Part shown: in pieces, positions 10,099-17,965 of the stretch
How the letters are laid out: the number at the start of each line of letters is the position of its first letter
Numbering within the stretch: position 1 is the stretch's first letter
NCBI GenBank assembly: GCA_001798135.1
Contig: MGRJ01000006.1
Location: 1 to 64,000 of the forward strand
DNA from: Deltaproteobacteria bacterium RIFCSPHIGHO2_02_FULL_40_28
Lineage (GTDB): Bacteria; UBA10199; 2-12-FULL-40-28
Direction: 5' to 3'
DNA length: 64,000 bases
Made by a program: the position numbers and the translations under genes
The notes under the pieces: generated by a model
Databases searched by the model: none
What the model was told of the DNA's origin: nothing
Seen by the model: only the letters and a program-made list of their open reading frames with translations

Positions 10099-10770
10099 TT
10101 AACAACACTCACTAGGAAAATGCGACAAATCAGGTATAACCCACGTAGCCCCTGCATCCTTTAATGTTTCTGCTTTCGTTCGCCCTGTGCAAACAGCTAG
10201 AGTCTTGGCTCCAATAGCTAAGCCACACCTTACATCATGAATGGTATCTCCCACTACAATTACTTTTTTTGGAGAAGTTTTTAAATATTGGGTGGCTCGG
10301 GTAAGTGCTAATCTTGTTAAAACTTCTCTATCAGCTGAATCACTTCCATAACCACCATAGTCAAAATAAGAACGCAGACCTGCTCTTACCAATTTATGAT
10401 GTGCTGCTCTTTCATAATTGCCTGTAGCTAATCCCATAGAAACATGGGCTAGAGAGTGAAGGTACTTAAGCACTTCAGGCACATGGGGCATGAGACGAAA
10501 ACGAGTGGCAGTTTTTAAGGCTTCGGGCAATTTAATGGAATAAAGTTCTTCAATTTGTTTTTTTTCATCTAACGTTGGCATTTGCCTAAAACGATTAAAA
10601 TATATTTCTTCCAAAATAGAATCATCCGTTCTTCCATCAGGTTCGATTTTGCTCCAAATATCTTTCACGCCATAAAGTTCAAAAAAAACATTTTCAAAAG
10701 CCAAGCCCCCTGCCCCACCTGTTAGTAAAAGCGTTCCATCAATATCCCAAAGAAAAACAGTTTTGCTCAT
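10099..10770 (-). CDS. HAD-superfamily hydrolase (phosphoglycolate phosphatase-like)
   Basis: A 223-residue haloacid dehalogenase-type phosphatase. Motif I is DIDGTLLLTGG near residue 9, giving the nucleophile Asp and the acid/base Asp. The cap domain is helical at about 20-95. Motif II lies around ATGN (about 117). Motif III/IV is VVGDTIHDVRCG near 173. The arrangement is of the Gph/PgmB type, but the substrate cannot be read from sequence. The ribosome binding site is weak. It is upstream of acs on the same strand, separated by the C2 repeat. Confidence 0.85.
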   Translation of the reverse strand: MSKTVFLWDIDGTLLLTGGAGGLAFENVFFELYGVKDIWSKIEPDGRTDDSILEEIYFNRFRQMPTLDEKKQIEELYSIKLPEALKTATRFRLMPHVPEVLKYLHSLAHVSMGLATGNYERAAHHKLVRAGLRSYFDYGGYGSDSADREVLTRLALTRATQYLKTSPKKVIVVGDTIHDVRCGLAIGAKTLAVCTGRTKAETLKDAGATWVIPDLSHFPSECC

Positions 10771-10850
10771 TAAAAAAGTCTATGAAACCAAAATAAAAAA
10801 GGAAAGAAAAGATTAAGGGGCACTTCTATTTACTCAAACTTTTTTCTATT

Positions 10851-10980
10851 TGTCATTCCCGTCCGTCTGAGGCGGATCAGGACAGAATCCGTCATCCCGG
10901 CCGAAGCAAGTATTTCGAGCGGAGAGCCGGGATCCATCCCATGAATTAATTCTGGATCCCGCATCAAGTGCGGGATGACA
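10851..10980. repeat. GTCATCCC-type composite repeat B2
   Basis: Begins TGTCATTCCCGTC and ends GTGCGGGATGACA, with internal GTCATCCCGGCC...GAGCCGGGATCC and GGATCCCGCATC parts. It looks like two adjacent copies of the repeat. It lies in the 453-bp gap between the HAD gene and the thiolase operon. The rest of that gap is AT-rich and holds only the thiolase promoter region. Confidence 0.7.
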
Positions 10981-11159
10981 GAATGGGTGCTCTAAGGTTT
11001 TTTAGAAGGAGTTTGAAAAGCACTTGTTGCCATAAATCCTCACTTGGTTATCTTATCGTACATTCCTCTCCTTCGTTGCTACATTTTTTGCAATTTTTCA
11101 ATTTTTTGCAATTAATAATTACTAAATACTGCTGTGCTGATCATAAGCCCATCAACTAC

Positions 11160-11188
11160 TTGACATCCCCATCACTTGGGATTATGCA
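11160..11188 (+). promoter_or_regulatory. Sigma-70-type promoter of the beta-oxidation operon
   Basis: TTGACA at 11160-11165, a 17-bp spacer, and TATGCA at 11183-11188. It lies 36 bp upstream of the thiolase start codon. Confidence 0.6.
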
Positions 11189-11189
11189 C

Positions 11190-11203
11190 TGAATGATCAT
11201 TCA
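11190..11203. promoter_or_regulatory. TGAATGATCATTCA palindrome, likely TetR/FadR-type operator
   Basis: A perfect 14-bp palindrome lying directly downstream of the -10 box, where a bound repressor would block initiation. Its half-site TGAATGA/TCATTCA is that of the Bacillus-type TetR-family FadR box of fatty-acid degradation genes, here without the central spacer. No regulator gene is in the window. Confidence 0.55.
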
Positions 11204-11223
11204 TTTTTTAAAAAGGAGTTGTT

Positions 11224-12384
11224 ATGCGTGATGCCGTTATTGTTGCTGCAGTTAGGTCCCCCATGGGGCGTGCACTTAAAGGAAACTATGTTTGGACCCG
11301 TATCGATGACCTCGCTGCCGAAGTGGTAACTAAAGCCCTGGCTAAGATTCCCAACCTTGATCCAAACCTGGTTGAAGATCTTATTTTAGGTTGTGCCATG
11401 CCCGAAGGCGAACAAGGTATGAACCTGGCACGTAACGTGGCCTTTTTAGCTAAGCTCCCCCTTACTGTAGGATCAGTTACCGTTAATCGCTTTTGTGCTT
11501 CATCACTTGAAGCCATCAATACAGCAGCTCTTAATATCATGGTTGGAAATGGTGATGTGATTATTGCTGCAGGCGCTGAAAGTATGAGCCATGTTCCTAT
11601 GGGTGGTTTTAATCCATCCCTCAATCCACTCCTCATGCAAAAGGGAATGCCCGATGCCTACATTTCGATGGGAATTACCGCAGAAAATCTGGCAGAAAAA
11701 CATAAAATAAACGGCGAAGAACAAAATAAATATGCTGCTAACTCACACATTAAGGCCTTAAAAGCCATGAAGGAAGGTTTGTTTACAGAAATTGTAGAAG
11801 TTACTGTAAAAAAACAAGATGGATCAACAGCCTTGGTTTCAATTGATGAAGGTCCACGTGAACCCGATTTAGCAAAATTAGCTGCCTTAAAACCTGTTTT
11901 TAGAGAAGGTGGCTCGGTAACTGCTGGAAATTCATCCCCCTTAACTGATGGGGCTGCTGCTGTTATTTTAATGTCTGCCACAAAAGCTAAGGAATTGGGC
12001 ATTAAGCCCCTGGTGAAAATTCGTGCCATGGCTGTTGCAGGATGCGCACCAGAAACCATGGGTGAAGGCCCTGCCTATGCGGTTCCTAAGGCTTTAAAAC
12101 GAGCGGGCTTAAGCTTAAAAGACGTCGATATTTTTGAATTTAATGAAGCCTTTGCGGTGCAAACCATGAGTGTGAGTAAAATGCTGGGGCTTGATTACTA
12201 CGACCCACGCATTAATCCCAAGGGTGGAGCCCTTGCACTAGGCCATCCTCTTGGTTGTACGGGTGCTCGTATTATGTCGACCCTTGTGCAAGATTTGATT
12301 GGTTACAATAAAAACATCGGCTTGGAAAGTATGTGCATTGGTGGTGGGCAAGGCCTTGCCACCATTGTGGAAAGGTTAAACTAA
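11224..12384 (+). CDS. fadA: Acetyl-CoA C-acyltransferase (thiolase)
   Basis: A 386-residue degradative thiolase that releases acetyl-CoA from 3-ketoacyl-CoA, the last step of beta-oxidation. The nucleophile Cys is in VNRFCASSLEA (about residue 91). The second pair of catalytic residues is in GHPLGCTGAR (His about 340) and CIGGGQG (Cys about 372). The start has AAGGAG eight bases upstream. The stop codon is immediately followed by the ATG of the dehydrogenase/hydratase fusion, so the two are cotranscribed. Regulation is probably by the palindrome overlapping the transcription start. Confidence 0.95.
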   Translation: MRDAVIVAAVRSPMGRALKGNYVWTRIDDLAAEVVTKALAKIPNLDPNLVEDLILGCAMPEGEQGMNLARNVAFLAKLPLTVGSVTVNRFCASSLEAINTAALNIMVGNGDVIIAAGAESMSHVPMGGFNPSLNPLLMQKGMPDAYISMGITAENLAEKHKINGEEQNKYAANSHIKALKAMKEGLFTEIVEVTVKKQDGSTALVSIDEGPREPDLAKLAALKPVFREGGSVTAGNSSPLTDGAAAVILMSATKAKELGIKPLVKIRAMAVAGCAPETMGEGPAYAVPKALKRAGLSLKDVDIFEFNEAFAVQTMSVSKMLGLDYYDPRINPKGGALALGHPLGCTGARIMSTLVQDLIGYNKNIGLESMCIGGGQGLATIVERLN

Positions 12385-14814
12385 ATGGAAATTAAAAAAG
12401 TTGCTATTATTGGTTCGGGAGTCATGGGAGTTGGCATTGCTGCCCACTTGGCTAATGCAAAGATTCCTTCCATCCTTTTAGACATTGTTCCCAAGTTTAC
12501 AGATGAAGATGCAAAAGTAGGTTTGAAGGAAAATTCTTCGCGCTTTCGCAACAAGTTATCCTTAAACGCAATTGAAAATGTTCTTCCTACCCTAAAACCC
12601 TCTCTCATTTTCGACATTAAAGATGCCAAACTCATTCAAGTGGGAAACATGGAAGACGATATTTCCAAAATTTCAGAATGTGATTGGATTGTAGAAGCCG
12701 TAACCGAACGTCTCGAAATTAAAAAAATTGTCTTCACCAAAGTAGAACAACACATGAAACCAGGAGCTATTGTAAGCTCTAATACTTCTGGTCTTCCCTT
12801 AAAAGATATGTCTGAGGGACGCGGGGCTGAATTTAAAAAGAATTTCATCATCACTCACTTTTTTAATCCTGTGCGTTACATGAAATTAGTAGAAGTAGTG
12901 ACAAGCAAAGAAAATAAACCCGAAGTTATTTCTACCATGGTGAATTTTTTAGAAAACACTTTGGGCAAAGGTGTTGTGTACGCAAAAGATACCCCCAACT
13001 TTATTGCCAACCGCATTGGTGTTTATGCATGGATGAAGGTTTTAAAAGATGCACTCGCCAATAATTACAAAGTTGAGGAAGTAGATGCCATTGTAGGTCA
13101 AGCCCTTGGACGCCCTAAGTCTGCGGCTTTTAAAACAGCCGACATGGTTGGGCTTGATACCATTGTGCATGTTTCTAAAAACACTTATGAGGTATGCACC
13201 CAAGACGAAGAACGCGAAGTTTTTAAAATCCCCCCTGCTTTGGAGGGCATGGTAGAAAAAAAATGGCTGGGTGGAAAATCGGGACAAGGTTTTTATAAGA
13301 AAAATAAAACTCCTCAAGGAAAAGAAATTCTTTCACTCGATTTAAAAACTCTTGAATATAAACCCCAAGAAAAATTTCGTTACGACTCCCTTGGAGCCGC
13401 AAAAAATTTAGACGAGCCGAGTGAAAAAATAAAAACAGTTATTAACGCTAGCGATCGTGCTGCCGCATTAGCCTGGAGAAATACCAGTGCCACCTTGGTG
13501 TATGCTGCCAACCGCGTTCCTGAAATAGCAGATGATATTGTTAACGTTGATAATGCCATGAAATGGGGTTTTAATTGGGATTTAGGCCCTTTTGAAACCT
13601 GGGATATTATCGGCGTAAAAACAATTGTAGATCGCTTGAAAAAAGAAGGAAGTGCGGTTCCTAAATTAGCCGAAACTGTACTCCAAAAAGGAAAAGGTGC
13701 TTTTTACATTCATGAAAATGGGCAAACTTCCTATTTTGATATTGGTACATCCACCTACAAACCTGTTCCTATCAAGAAAAATATCTTGGTTATTAAAAAT
13801 CTAAAAGAACAAAAGAAAGAAATTAAATCCAATGCAGGAGCATCGCTTCTTGATTTGGGTGATGGCGTTTTGTGCGTTGAATTCCACACTAAAATGAATG
13901 CCATCGATAACGACATTGGACAAATTTTAAACGATGCTGTTGATTTAATGGAATCAAACAATTCTTACCAAGGCTTGGTGGTTGGAAATGATGGACCTAA
14001 TTTTTCTGCAGGAGCCAATCTCATGTTGTTATGGTTAGAATCTCAACAAAAAAATTGGGCAAGCATTGAAGCTTTAGTAAAAGGTTTTCAAGATGTGTGC
14101 ATGAGACTTCGATATTCCTCTAAGCCAGTGGTAGCTGCTCCCTTTGGAATGGCCCTGGGCGGTGGTTGCGAAGTAACCATGGCCTGTAATGCCGCTCGTG
14201 TGTATGGCGAACTTTATATGGGCTTGGTGGAAGTAGGTGCCGGGCTTATTCCTGGTGGTGGTGGTAATTTGAGATTACTTTTGAATAATGAAGCAGCCCT
14301 TAAAGCCAAGGGGGCCAAGGGTTGGGCAGGGCCTTCTGATGGAGGTTTTTTCCCCAAAGTTCAAAAAACATTTGAAACTGTGGCCTTTGCTAAAGTTTCT
14401 ATGAGCTGCAAAGAAGCCATGAATTACAATTATCTTAAAAAATCAGATCGTATTACTCTTTCACGCGAACATCTTTTAAGTGATGCCAAAAAAGATGTTT
14501 TAGAGTTAGCTAAAACCTATCAACCTTCTAAACCTCGTGAAGATATTTTGGTTGCAGGCGTGGGTGGAAAAATGGCGCTCTTTAATGCTGTGGGTAATTT
14601 TAGACTGCAAGGACTTATTTCTGAACACGATGCCCTTATTGCCCAAAAATTAGCTCATGTTCTTTGCGCAGGAGATCTGCCTAATCAAGGTTTGGTTTCT
14701 GAGCAATATCTTTTGGATATTGAACGGGAAGCCTTTTTATCACTTTGTGGTGAAGAAAAATCTCAAGCCCGCATGCAACATTTGCTCATGAAGGGAAAAC
14801 CTCTCCGTAATTGA
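12385..14814 (+). CDS. fadN: 3-hydroxyacyl-CoA dehydrogenase / enoyl-CoA hydratase fusion (FadN type)
   Basis: An 809-residue bifunctional beta-oxidation enzyme. The dehydrogenase comes first: Rossmann motif IGSGVMGVGIAAHLA at residues 9-23, then the dehydrogenase signature THFFNPVRYMKLVEVV (about 155) and the C-terminal helical domains to about 470. The crotonase/hydratase domain follows at about 490-700 with NFSAGANL, an oxyanion-hole GMALGGGCEV and a GLVEVGAGLIPGGGG loop. This order is the reverse of E. coli FadB and matches Bacillus FadN. It directly follows the thiolase with no gap. The product with the thiolase would be acetyl-CoA and a shortened acyl-CoA. Confidence 0.93.
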   Translation: MEIKKVAIIGSGVMGVGIAAHLANAKIPSILLDIVPKFTDEDAKVGLKENSSRFRNKLSLNAIENVLPTLKPSLIFDIKDAKLIQVGNMEDDISKISECDWIVEAVTERLEIKKIVFTKVEQHMKPGAIVSSNTSGLPLKDMSEGRGAEFKKNFIITHFFNPVRYMKLVEVVTSKENKPEVISTMVNFLENTLGKGVVYAKDTPNFIANRIGVYAWMKVLKDALANNYKVEEVDAIVGQALGRPKSAAFKTADMVGLDTIVHVSKNTYEVCTQDEEREVFKIPPALEGMVEKKWLGGKSGQGFYKKNKTPQGKEILSLDLKTLEYKPQEKFRYDSLGAAKNLDEPSEKIKTVINASDRAAALAWRNTSATLVYAANRVPEIADDIVNVDNAMKWGFNWDLGPFETWDIIGVKTIVDRLKKEGSAVPKLAETVLQKGKGAFYIHENGQTSYFDIGTSTYKPVPIKKNILVIKNLKEQKKEIKSNAGASLLDLGDGVLCVEFHTKMNAIDNDIGQILNDAVDLMESNNSYQGLVVGNDGPNFSAGANLMLLWLESQQKNWASIEALVKGFQDVCMRLRYSSKPVVAAPFGMALGGGCEVTMACNAARVYGELYMGLVEVGAGLIPGGGGNLRLLLNNEAALKAKGAKGWAGPSDGGFFPKVQKTFETVAFAKVSMSCKEAMNYNYLKKSDRITLSREHLLSDAKKDVLELAKTYQPSKPREDILVAGVGGKMALFNAVGNFRLQGLISEHDALIAQKLAHVLCAGDLPNQGLVSEQYLLDIEREAFLSLCGEEKSQARMQHLLMKGKPLRN

Positions 14815-14867
14815 CTTTGTTAGGCTTTCTGGCAATATCCCCCCTATCTCATTAAAAAGGAGGTCTT

Positions 14868-15569
14868 ATGCATTTATCACTGTTTACTCCAGATGGAGCT
14901 TTGTTTTTTTTACGTTGGATCCATGTCTTCGCAGGCATTATCTGGATTGGAATGTTGTATTACTTCAATTTTGTTCAAGGTGAATTTTTCAAAGAAATTG
15001 ATGCAGGTGTTAAAGGAATCTGTACACAAAAATTGGTTCCAAGGGCCTTATTTTGGTTTCGCTGGGGAGCCATGATTACTTTTATATCGGGCCTTCTCAT
15101 CATTACAGGCACCATGCATACAGGAGTTCCTCTTAAATCAGCTTGGGGCGTCTTAATTTTAATTGGCAGCGGAATTGGAACCCTCATGTGGTTTAATGTT
15201 TGGTTTGTTATTTGGCCGGCACAAAAAGTAATTATTGCCTCGGCAGTGCAGGTAGCCTCTGGTGGGCAAGCTCTCCCAGGAGTAGCAGATAAGGCTTCTA
15301 GGGCTTGGGTTGCCTCAAGAAGCAATGTGATGTTTTCACTCCCCTTGCTTTTTTTTATGGGAGCTGCACGACATCTCATTTTATCGCGTAACTTTGATAC
15401 GGTTTCTTACTGGTCGGTTGTTGGTTCTATTGGTGGGATTTTTTTACTTTTGGAACTCAATGCCCTGAAAGGAAAACTGGGTCCCTTGCAAACAGTAAAA
15501 GGTGTGATTCATTGTGGGGTAGTTCTTACTTTGGCAATTTATCTTTTGGTTGAAGCCACAACCCTATAA
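14868..15569 (+). CDS. PuuD-like (urate oxidase N-terminal family) membrane protein
   Basis: A 233-residue integral membrane protein with about six to seven helices. The opening RWIHVFAGIIWIGMLYYFNFVQG and the later NVWFVIWPAQKVI are typical of the membrane domain of PuuD, annotated as urate hydroxylase, where the membrane part is followed by a cytochrome c domain in the same chain. Here the cytochrome c is a separate downstream ORF. A clear AAGGAGG precedes the start. It trails the beta-oxidation operon by 53 bp, so cotranscription is likely. No other purine gene is present, so a role in urate use is not supported; a haem-linked membrane redox role is a guess. Confidence 0.75.
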   Translation: MHLSLFTPDGALFFLRWIHVFAGIIWIGMLYYFNFVQGEFFKEIDAGVKGICTQKLVPRALFWFRWGAMITFISGLLIITGTMHTGVPLKSAWGVLILIGSGIGTLMWFNVWFVIWPAQKVIIASAVQVASGGQALPGVADKASRAWVASRSNVMFSLPLLFFMGAARHLILSRNFDTVSYWSVVGSIGGIFLLLELNALKGKLGPLQTVKGVIHCGVVLTLAIYLLVEATTL

Positions 15570-15577
15570 ACCTTGAA

Positions 15578-16051
15578 ATGGGATTTAGAAGAAAGGAAAT
15601 AAATCTTTCACAAAAGACGTGGTCTTTAAGGCATCGAGCCTTAAAGCCACTCGCTCTCGCCAATTTGTCAGTTTTTTTCGAATGGTCAAATTGGCTGCGA
15701 GATGCTTTTGGTTCAAGATTTATTTCCTTTCTTCTAAATCCCAGTATTATCCTTTCTTTTTTTTTCTTCATCTCATGTTCTTCTGAACCAGTTTCCACAG
15801 TAAATCCTCTAGCTAATCGCGGGAAACAAATTTATATGGCTAATTGCATTAGCTGTCATTCTCCCGATCCGAGGCAAGATGGCCCTTTGGGACCTGCTAT
15901 TCATGGCTCTTCAAAAGAACTTCTTGAATATCGCCTTTTAAAAAGAAGTTATCCCCCTTCCTATTCTCCAAAAAGACCTTCTACCTTAATGCCTCGTTTT
16001 GAACATCTAGCAGGCGATATTGAAGCCTTAACTTCCTATTTGAATGAATAA
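15578..16051 (+). CDS. Cytochrome c-like lipoprotein with repeat-encoded N-terminus
   Basis: A 157-residue ORF whose functional part is a small class I cytochrome c: CISCH haem motif (Cys90, Cys93, His94) and a likely axial Met in LMPRF (Met138). Before it lies a hydrophobic stretch IILSFFFFISC resembling a lipoprotein signal (Cys67). Residues 1-55 are encoded by a 163-bp inverted-repeat element, and no ATG, GTG or TTG in frame lies between that element and the signal peptide. The repeat therefore supplies the start codon, or the gene has lost its start. Its partner is probably the PuuD-like membrane protein just upstream. Confidence 0.65.
   Translation: MGFRRKEINLSQKTWSLRHRALKPLALANLSVFFEWSNWLRDAFGSRFISFLLNPSIILSFFFFISCSSEPVSTVNPLANRGKQIYMANCISCHSPDPRQDGPLGPAIHGSSKELLEYRLLKRSYPPSYSPKRPSTLMPRFEHLAGDIEALTSYLNE
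15580..15742. repeat. Three-stem inverted-repeat element D
   Basis: Outer arms at 15580-15606 and 15716-15742 are perfect 27-bp inverse complements (GGGATTTAGAAGAAAGG...). Inside are two further stems: GTGGTCTTTAAGGC/GCCTTAAAGCCAC with a 5-base loop and one bulge, and TCTCGCCAATTTG/CAAATTGGCTGCGAGA. Together they would fold as a three-way junction. It lies between the PuuD-like gene and the cytochrome c coding region. Confidence 0.85.
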
Positions 16052-16061
16052 TCAATTTAAG

Positions 16062-16161
16062 AGGGACTGGGAGGGGTATTTCTTTCGTCGCTGCGGAACT
16101 CCTCGCCCTGAAGGCTCGTCAGACAGTCCTCGCTTCTCAAGAAATACCCCTCCCAGTCCCT
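16062..16161 (-). repeat. Composite inverted-repeat element C3
   Basis: Arms AGGGACTGGGAGGGGTATTT and AAATACCCCTCCCAGTCCCT are perfectly complementary around the core CTGCGGAACTCCTCGCCC..AGGCTCGTCAGACAGTCCTCG. It sits 10 bp after the cytochrome c stop and could terminate its transcript. Confidence 0.85.
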
Positions 16162-16171
16162 TGAATGTTTA

Positions 16172-16188
16172 TTTCTCAAAATGAAATA
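16172..16188 (+). repeat. 17-bp direct repeat, left copy
   Basis: TTTCTCAAAATGAAATA, repeated exactly at 16592-16608. The pair flanks the orphan signal-peptide ORF and its terminator. The roughly 230 bases between this copy and that ORF hold only a short TTCTCA/TGAGAA dyad near 16198. Confidence 0.6.
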
Positions 16189-16416
16189 ATTTTTATTCTC
16201 AGAGTGAGAAATTCTCTTTTTGATTAAACCAAGCATCCATTCTGTGTAAAGTTTCTTTGCAACAAAAACTATCTCTTACTCACCACTTTGCTTACAGATT
16301 TTTGTCCAGTGTCCAAAACAAACATAGATACCAAACCACAACTTGTTACATGGCACAGCCCTTGCTTTGTAGGTTTTAAAAGCACGACACAATTGGGTTG
16401 GAAATAGGGAGCACTT

Positions 16417-16497
16417 ATGAAACAAAAACTTTTATCCATACTTCTAACTTTATTTTGTCTTTCATTAACCAGCTTTGCATGGGCCAAACAACTCTAG
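16417..16497 (+). CDS. 26-residue orphan signal-peptide ORF
   Basis: The peptide has a charged start (MKQK), a hydrophobic core (LLSILLTLFCLSLTS) and an AWA cleavage motif, then only KQL before a TAG stop. It is a textbook Sec signal peptide with almost no mature protein. AGGGAG six bases before the ATG and a strong intrinsic terminator 30 bp after the stop suggest a discrete small transcript. It could be a truncated exported-protein gene, a small membrane peptide, or a leader. No similar sequence elsewhere in the window explains it. Confidence 0.5.
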   Translation: MKQKLLSILLTLFCLSLTSFAWAKQL

Positions 16498-16526
16498 AAT
16501 AATTTTCTTCACCCCAAAGCCATAGA

Positions 16527-16561
16527 GGTTGAGTGGGATAAAACCCACTCAGCCTTTTTTT
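16527..16561 (+). terminator. Intrinsic terminator after the 26-residue ORF
   Basis: GGTTGAGTGGG / CCCACTCAGCC stem (11 pairs, one G-T) with an ATAAAA loop, followed by seven T. Confidence 0.85.
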
Positions 16562-16591
16562 ATTTTTATCAAAATGAAAATTTAAAGCTCC

Positions 16592-16608
16592 TTTCTCAAA
16601 ATGAAATA
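16592..16608 (+). repeat. 17-bp direct repeat, right copy
   Basis: TTTCTCAAAATGAAATA, identical to 16172-16188. The 403 bp between the copies contain only the 26-residue ORF and its terminator. Confidence 0.6.
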
Positions 16609-16747
16609 GGAATAAGGGGAGCAAGAAAAAAATTAAGAAATAAATATATGAAATTATTAAATAATTTTTTAAAACTTAAACTCTTATGATGGCCTTTTTT
16701 TTGCATGTATGAAGGGTATTACGGGTGGAAATTTAAAAGGGATTAAA

Positions 16748-17944
16748 ATGGTTAACCAGAACCCATTTAATTTTTTCACTCAGTATCGAAATACTTTTTT
16801 ATTCATCTTCAGCATTTTATCTCTTCTTTATTTAAACTCTTGTGCCAGCGGACAAATGTTTGCTCCCTGCGAATTTTTTGATGCCAATGGAAAATGCATT
16901 GATGCTCCAGCAGCAGAAGAAGAAGCAGCACCTGTAGCCGAAGAAGAACCAGCCCCCGCTGCAACAGAAACAACTGTTGTTGATACCTCATCTACCAATA
17001 CGTGTACCGAACCTGCTACTACATGCTCAAATATCTGGAGTGAAGAATTAAAATATGTTCCTACAACAACTTATTTCACGTTTTTAATTAAACCCAACGA
17101 TCTCATTAATGCCTCTATCATTCAATCGGGGCTTAGCAAATCTACACAGGCCACCGAAGGATTACAAAAAGGGAAAGATCTTGTTTCTGCATCTCTTACT
17201 CCCCTAGGATACAGCCTCGATAGCTTAACTTCAGCTATGCTGCAAATTCTACCCGAAACAGCATCTTCTTCCATTGATGGCCCTAATTTTATGATGGCTT
17301 CCTTCAGCCAATCCACCAGCCTTTGGAGTGAAATGGCAACCCTTCTTGCTACAGGTGCAACTCTCACAATAAGCGGCAAATCCATGACCATCACGAGTTA
17401 TAGTTACGTTACAGATATAGCAGCACATCGTGTTCACTTAATGGAAACCGACCGCATAGATGATCCCACAGCTGATCAAGATTTTGAATGCCTCTTTTTT
17501 GAAACCAAAGGGATGTGTGGATACACAGAAGCCCTTAATACAGCGCTATCTACAGCTAAGGGAGAAACAGCTTCTATTACTACAACAACCATGGGTACTG
17601 CTTTTACAGCTGAGGGTTGCAATGAAATTCATGCAATTCTTAATACCAAGGTATTTGAAAGTTCTACCGCAGAATCGAGTACAAAGCAGTTTTTTGATGC
17701 CATGAAAACATTTTCTGGCACAGGAGATGCTGCAACGGGATTTGATTATATTGAATTAAAACTCGATACCACTGAAGCAAGTGAATTAACAACAGGAGAA
17801 ACTGTTGGTTACAGCAAACTTACAGCTGCTTACTGGATTGATAGTAGTTGGCAAGCCAGAATCATTATTGAGTTAACAGATAACTTTGTAACGCAGATAG
17901 TTGAAATGATGGGATCTACTTCAACATCTGCAACCACACCATAA
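16748..17944 (+). CDS. Unknown acidic lipoprotein
   Basis: A 398-residue protein from the ATG at 16748, chosen because AAGGG lies just upstream; an in-frame ATG at 16709 would add 13 residues. It has a long signal segment (FLFIFSILSLLYLNSC) with a lipobox Cys. A low-complexity Ala/Glu/Pro/Thr linker (EEEAAPVAEEEPAP) follows, then a Ser/Thr-rich domain of about 300 residues with several Cys. I recognise no family. It is followed 21 bp later by the MopE-type gene on the same strand, so the two probably form an operon of outer-surface proteins. Confidence 0.6.
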   Translation: MVNQNPFNFFTQYRNTFLFIFSILSLLYLNSCASGQMFAPCEFFDANGKCIDAPAAEEEAAPVAEEEPAPAATETTVVDTSSTNTCTEPATTCSNIWSEELKYVPTTTYFTFLIKPNDLINASIIQSGLSKSTQATEGLQKGKDLVSASLTPLGYSLDSLTSAMLQILPETASSSIDGPNFMMASFSQSTSLWSEMATLLATGATLTISGKSMTITSYSYVTDIAAHRVHLMETDRIDDPTADQDFECLFFETKGMCGYTEALNTALSTAKGETASITTTTMGTAFTAEGCNEIHAILNTKVFESSTAESSTKQFFDAMKTFSGTGDAATGFDYIELKLDTTEASELTTGETVGYSKLTAAYWIDSSWQARIIIELTDNFVTQIVEMMGSTSTSATTP

Positions 17945-17965
17945 GAAAAAAGGAATTGAATAAAA

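Noticed and set aside
10968-11192. 74-residue plus-strand ORF before the thiolase
   Set aside because: It overlaps repeat B2 and the promoter/operator region, has no ribosome binding site and looks like low-complexity translation of AT-rich DNA.
16415-16624. Minus-strand 69-residue ORF over the terminator
   Set aside because: It is a shadow of the signal-peptide ORF and terminator, with no codon or homology support.
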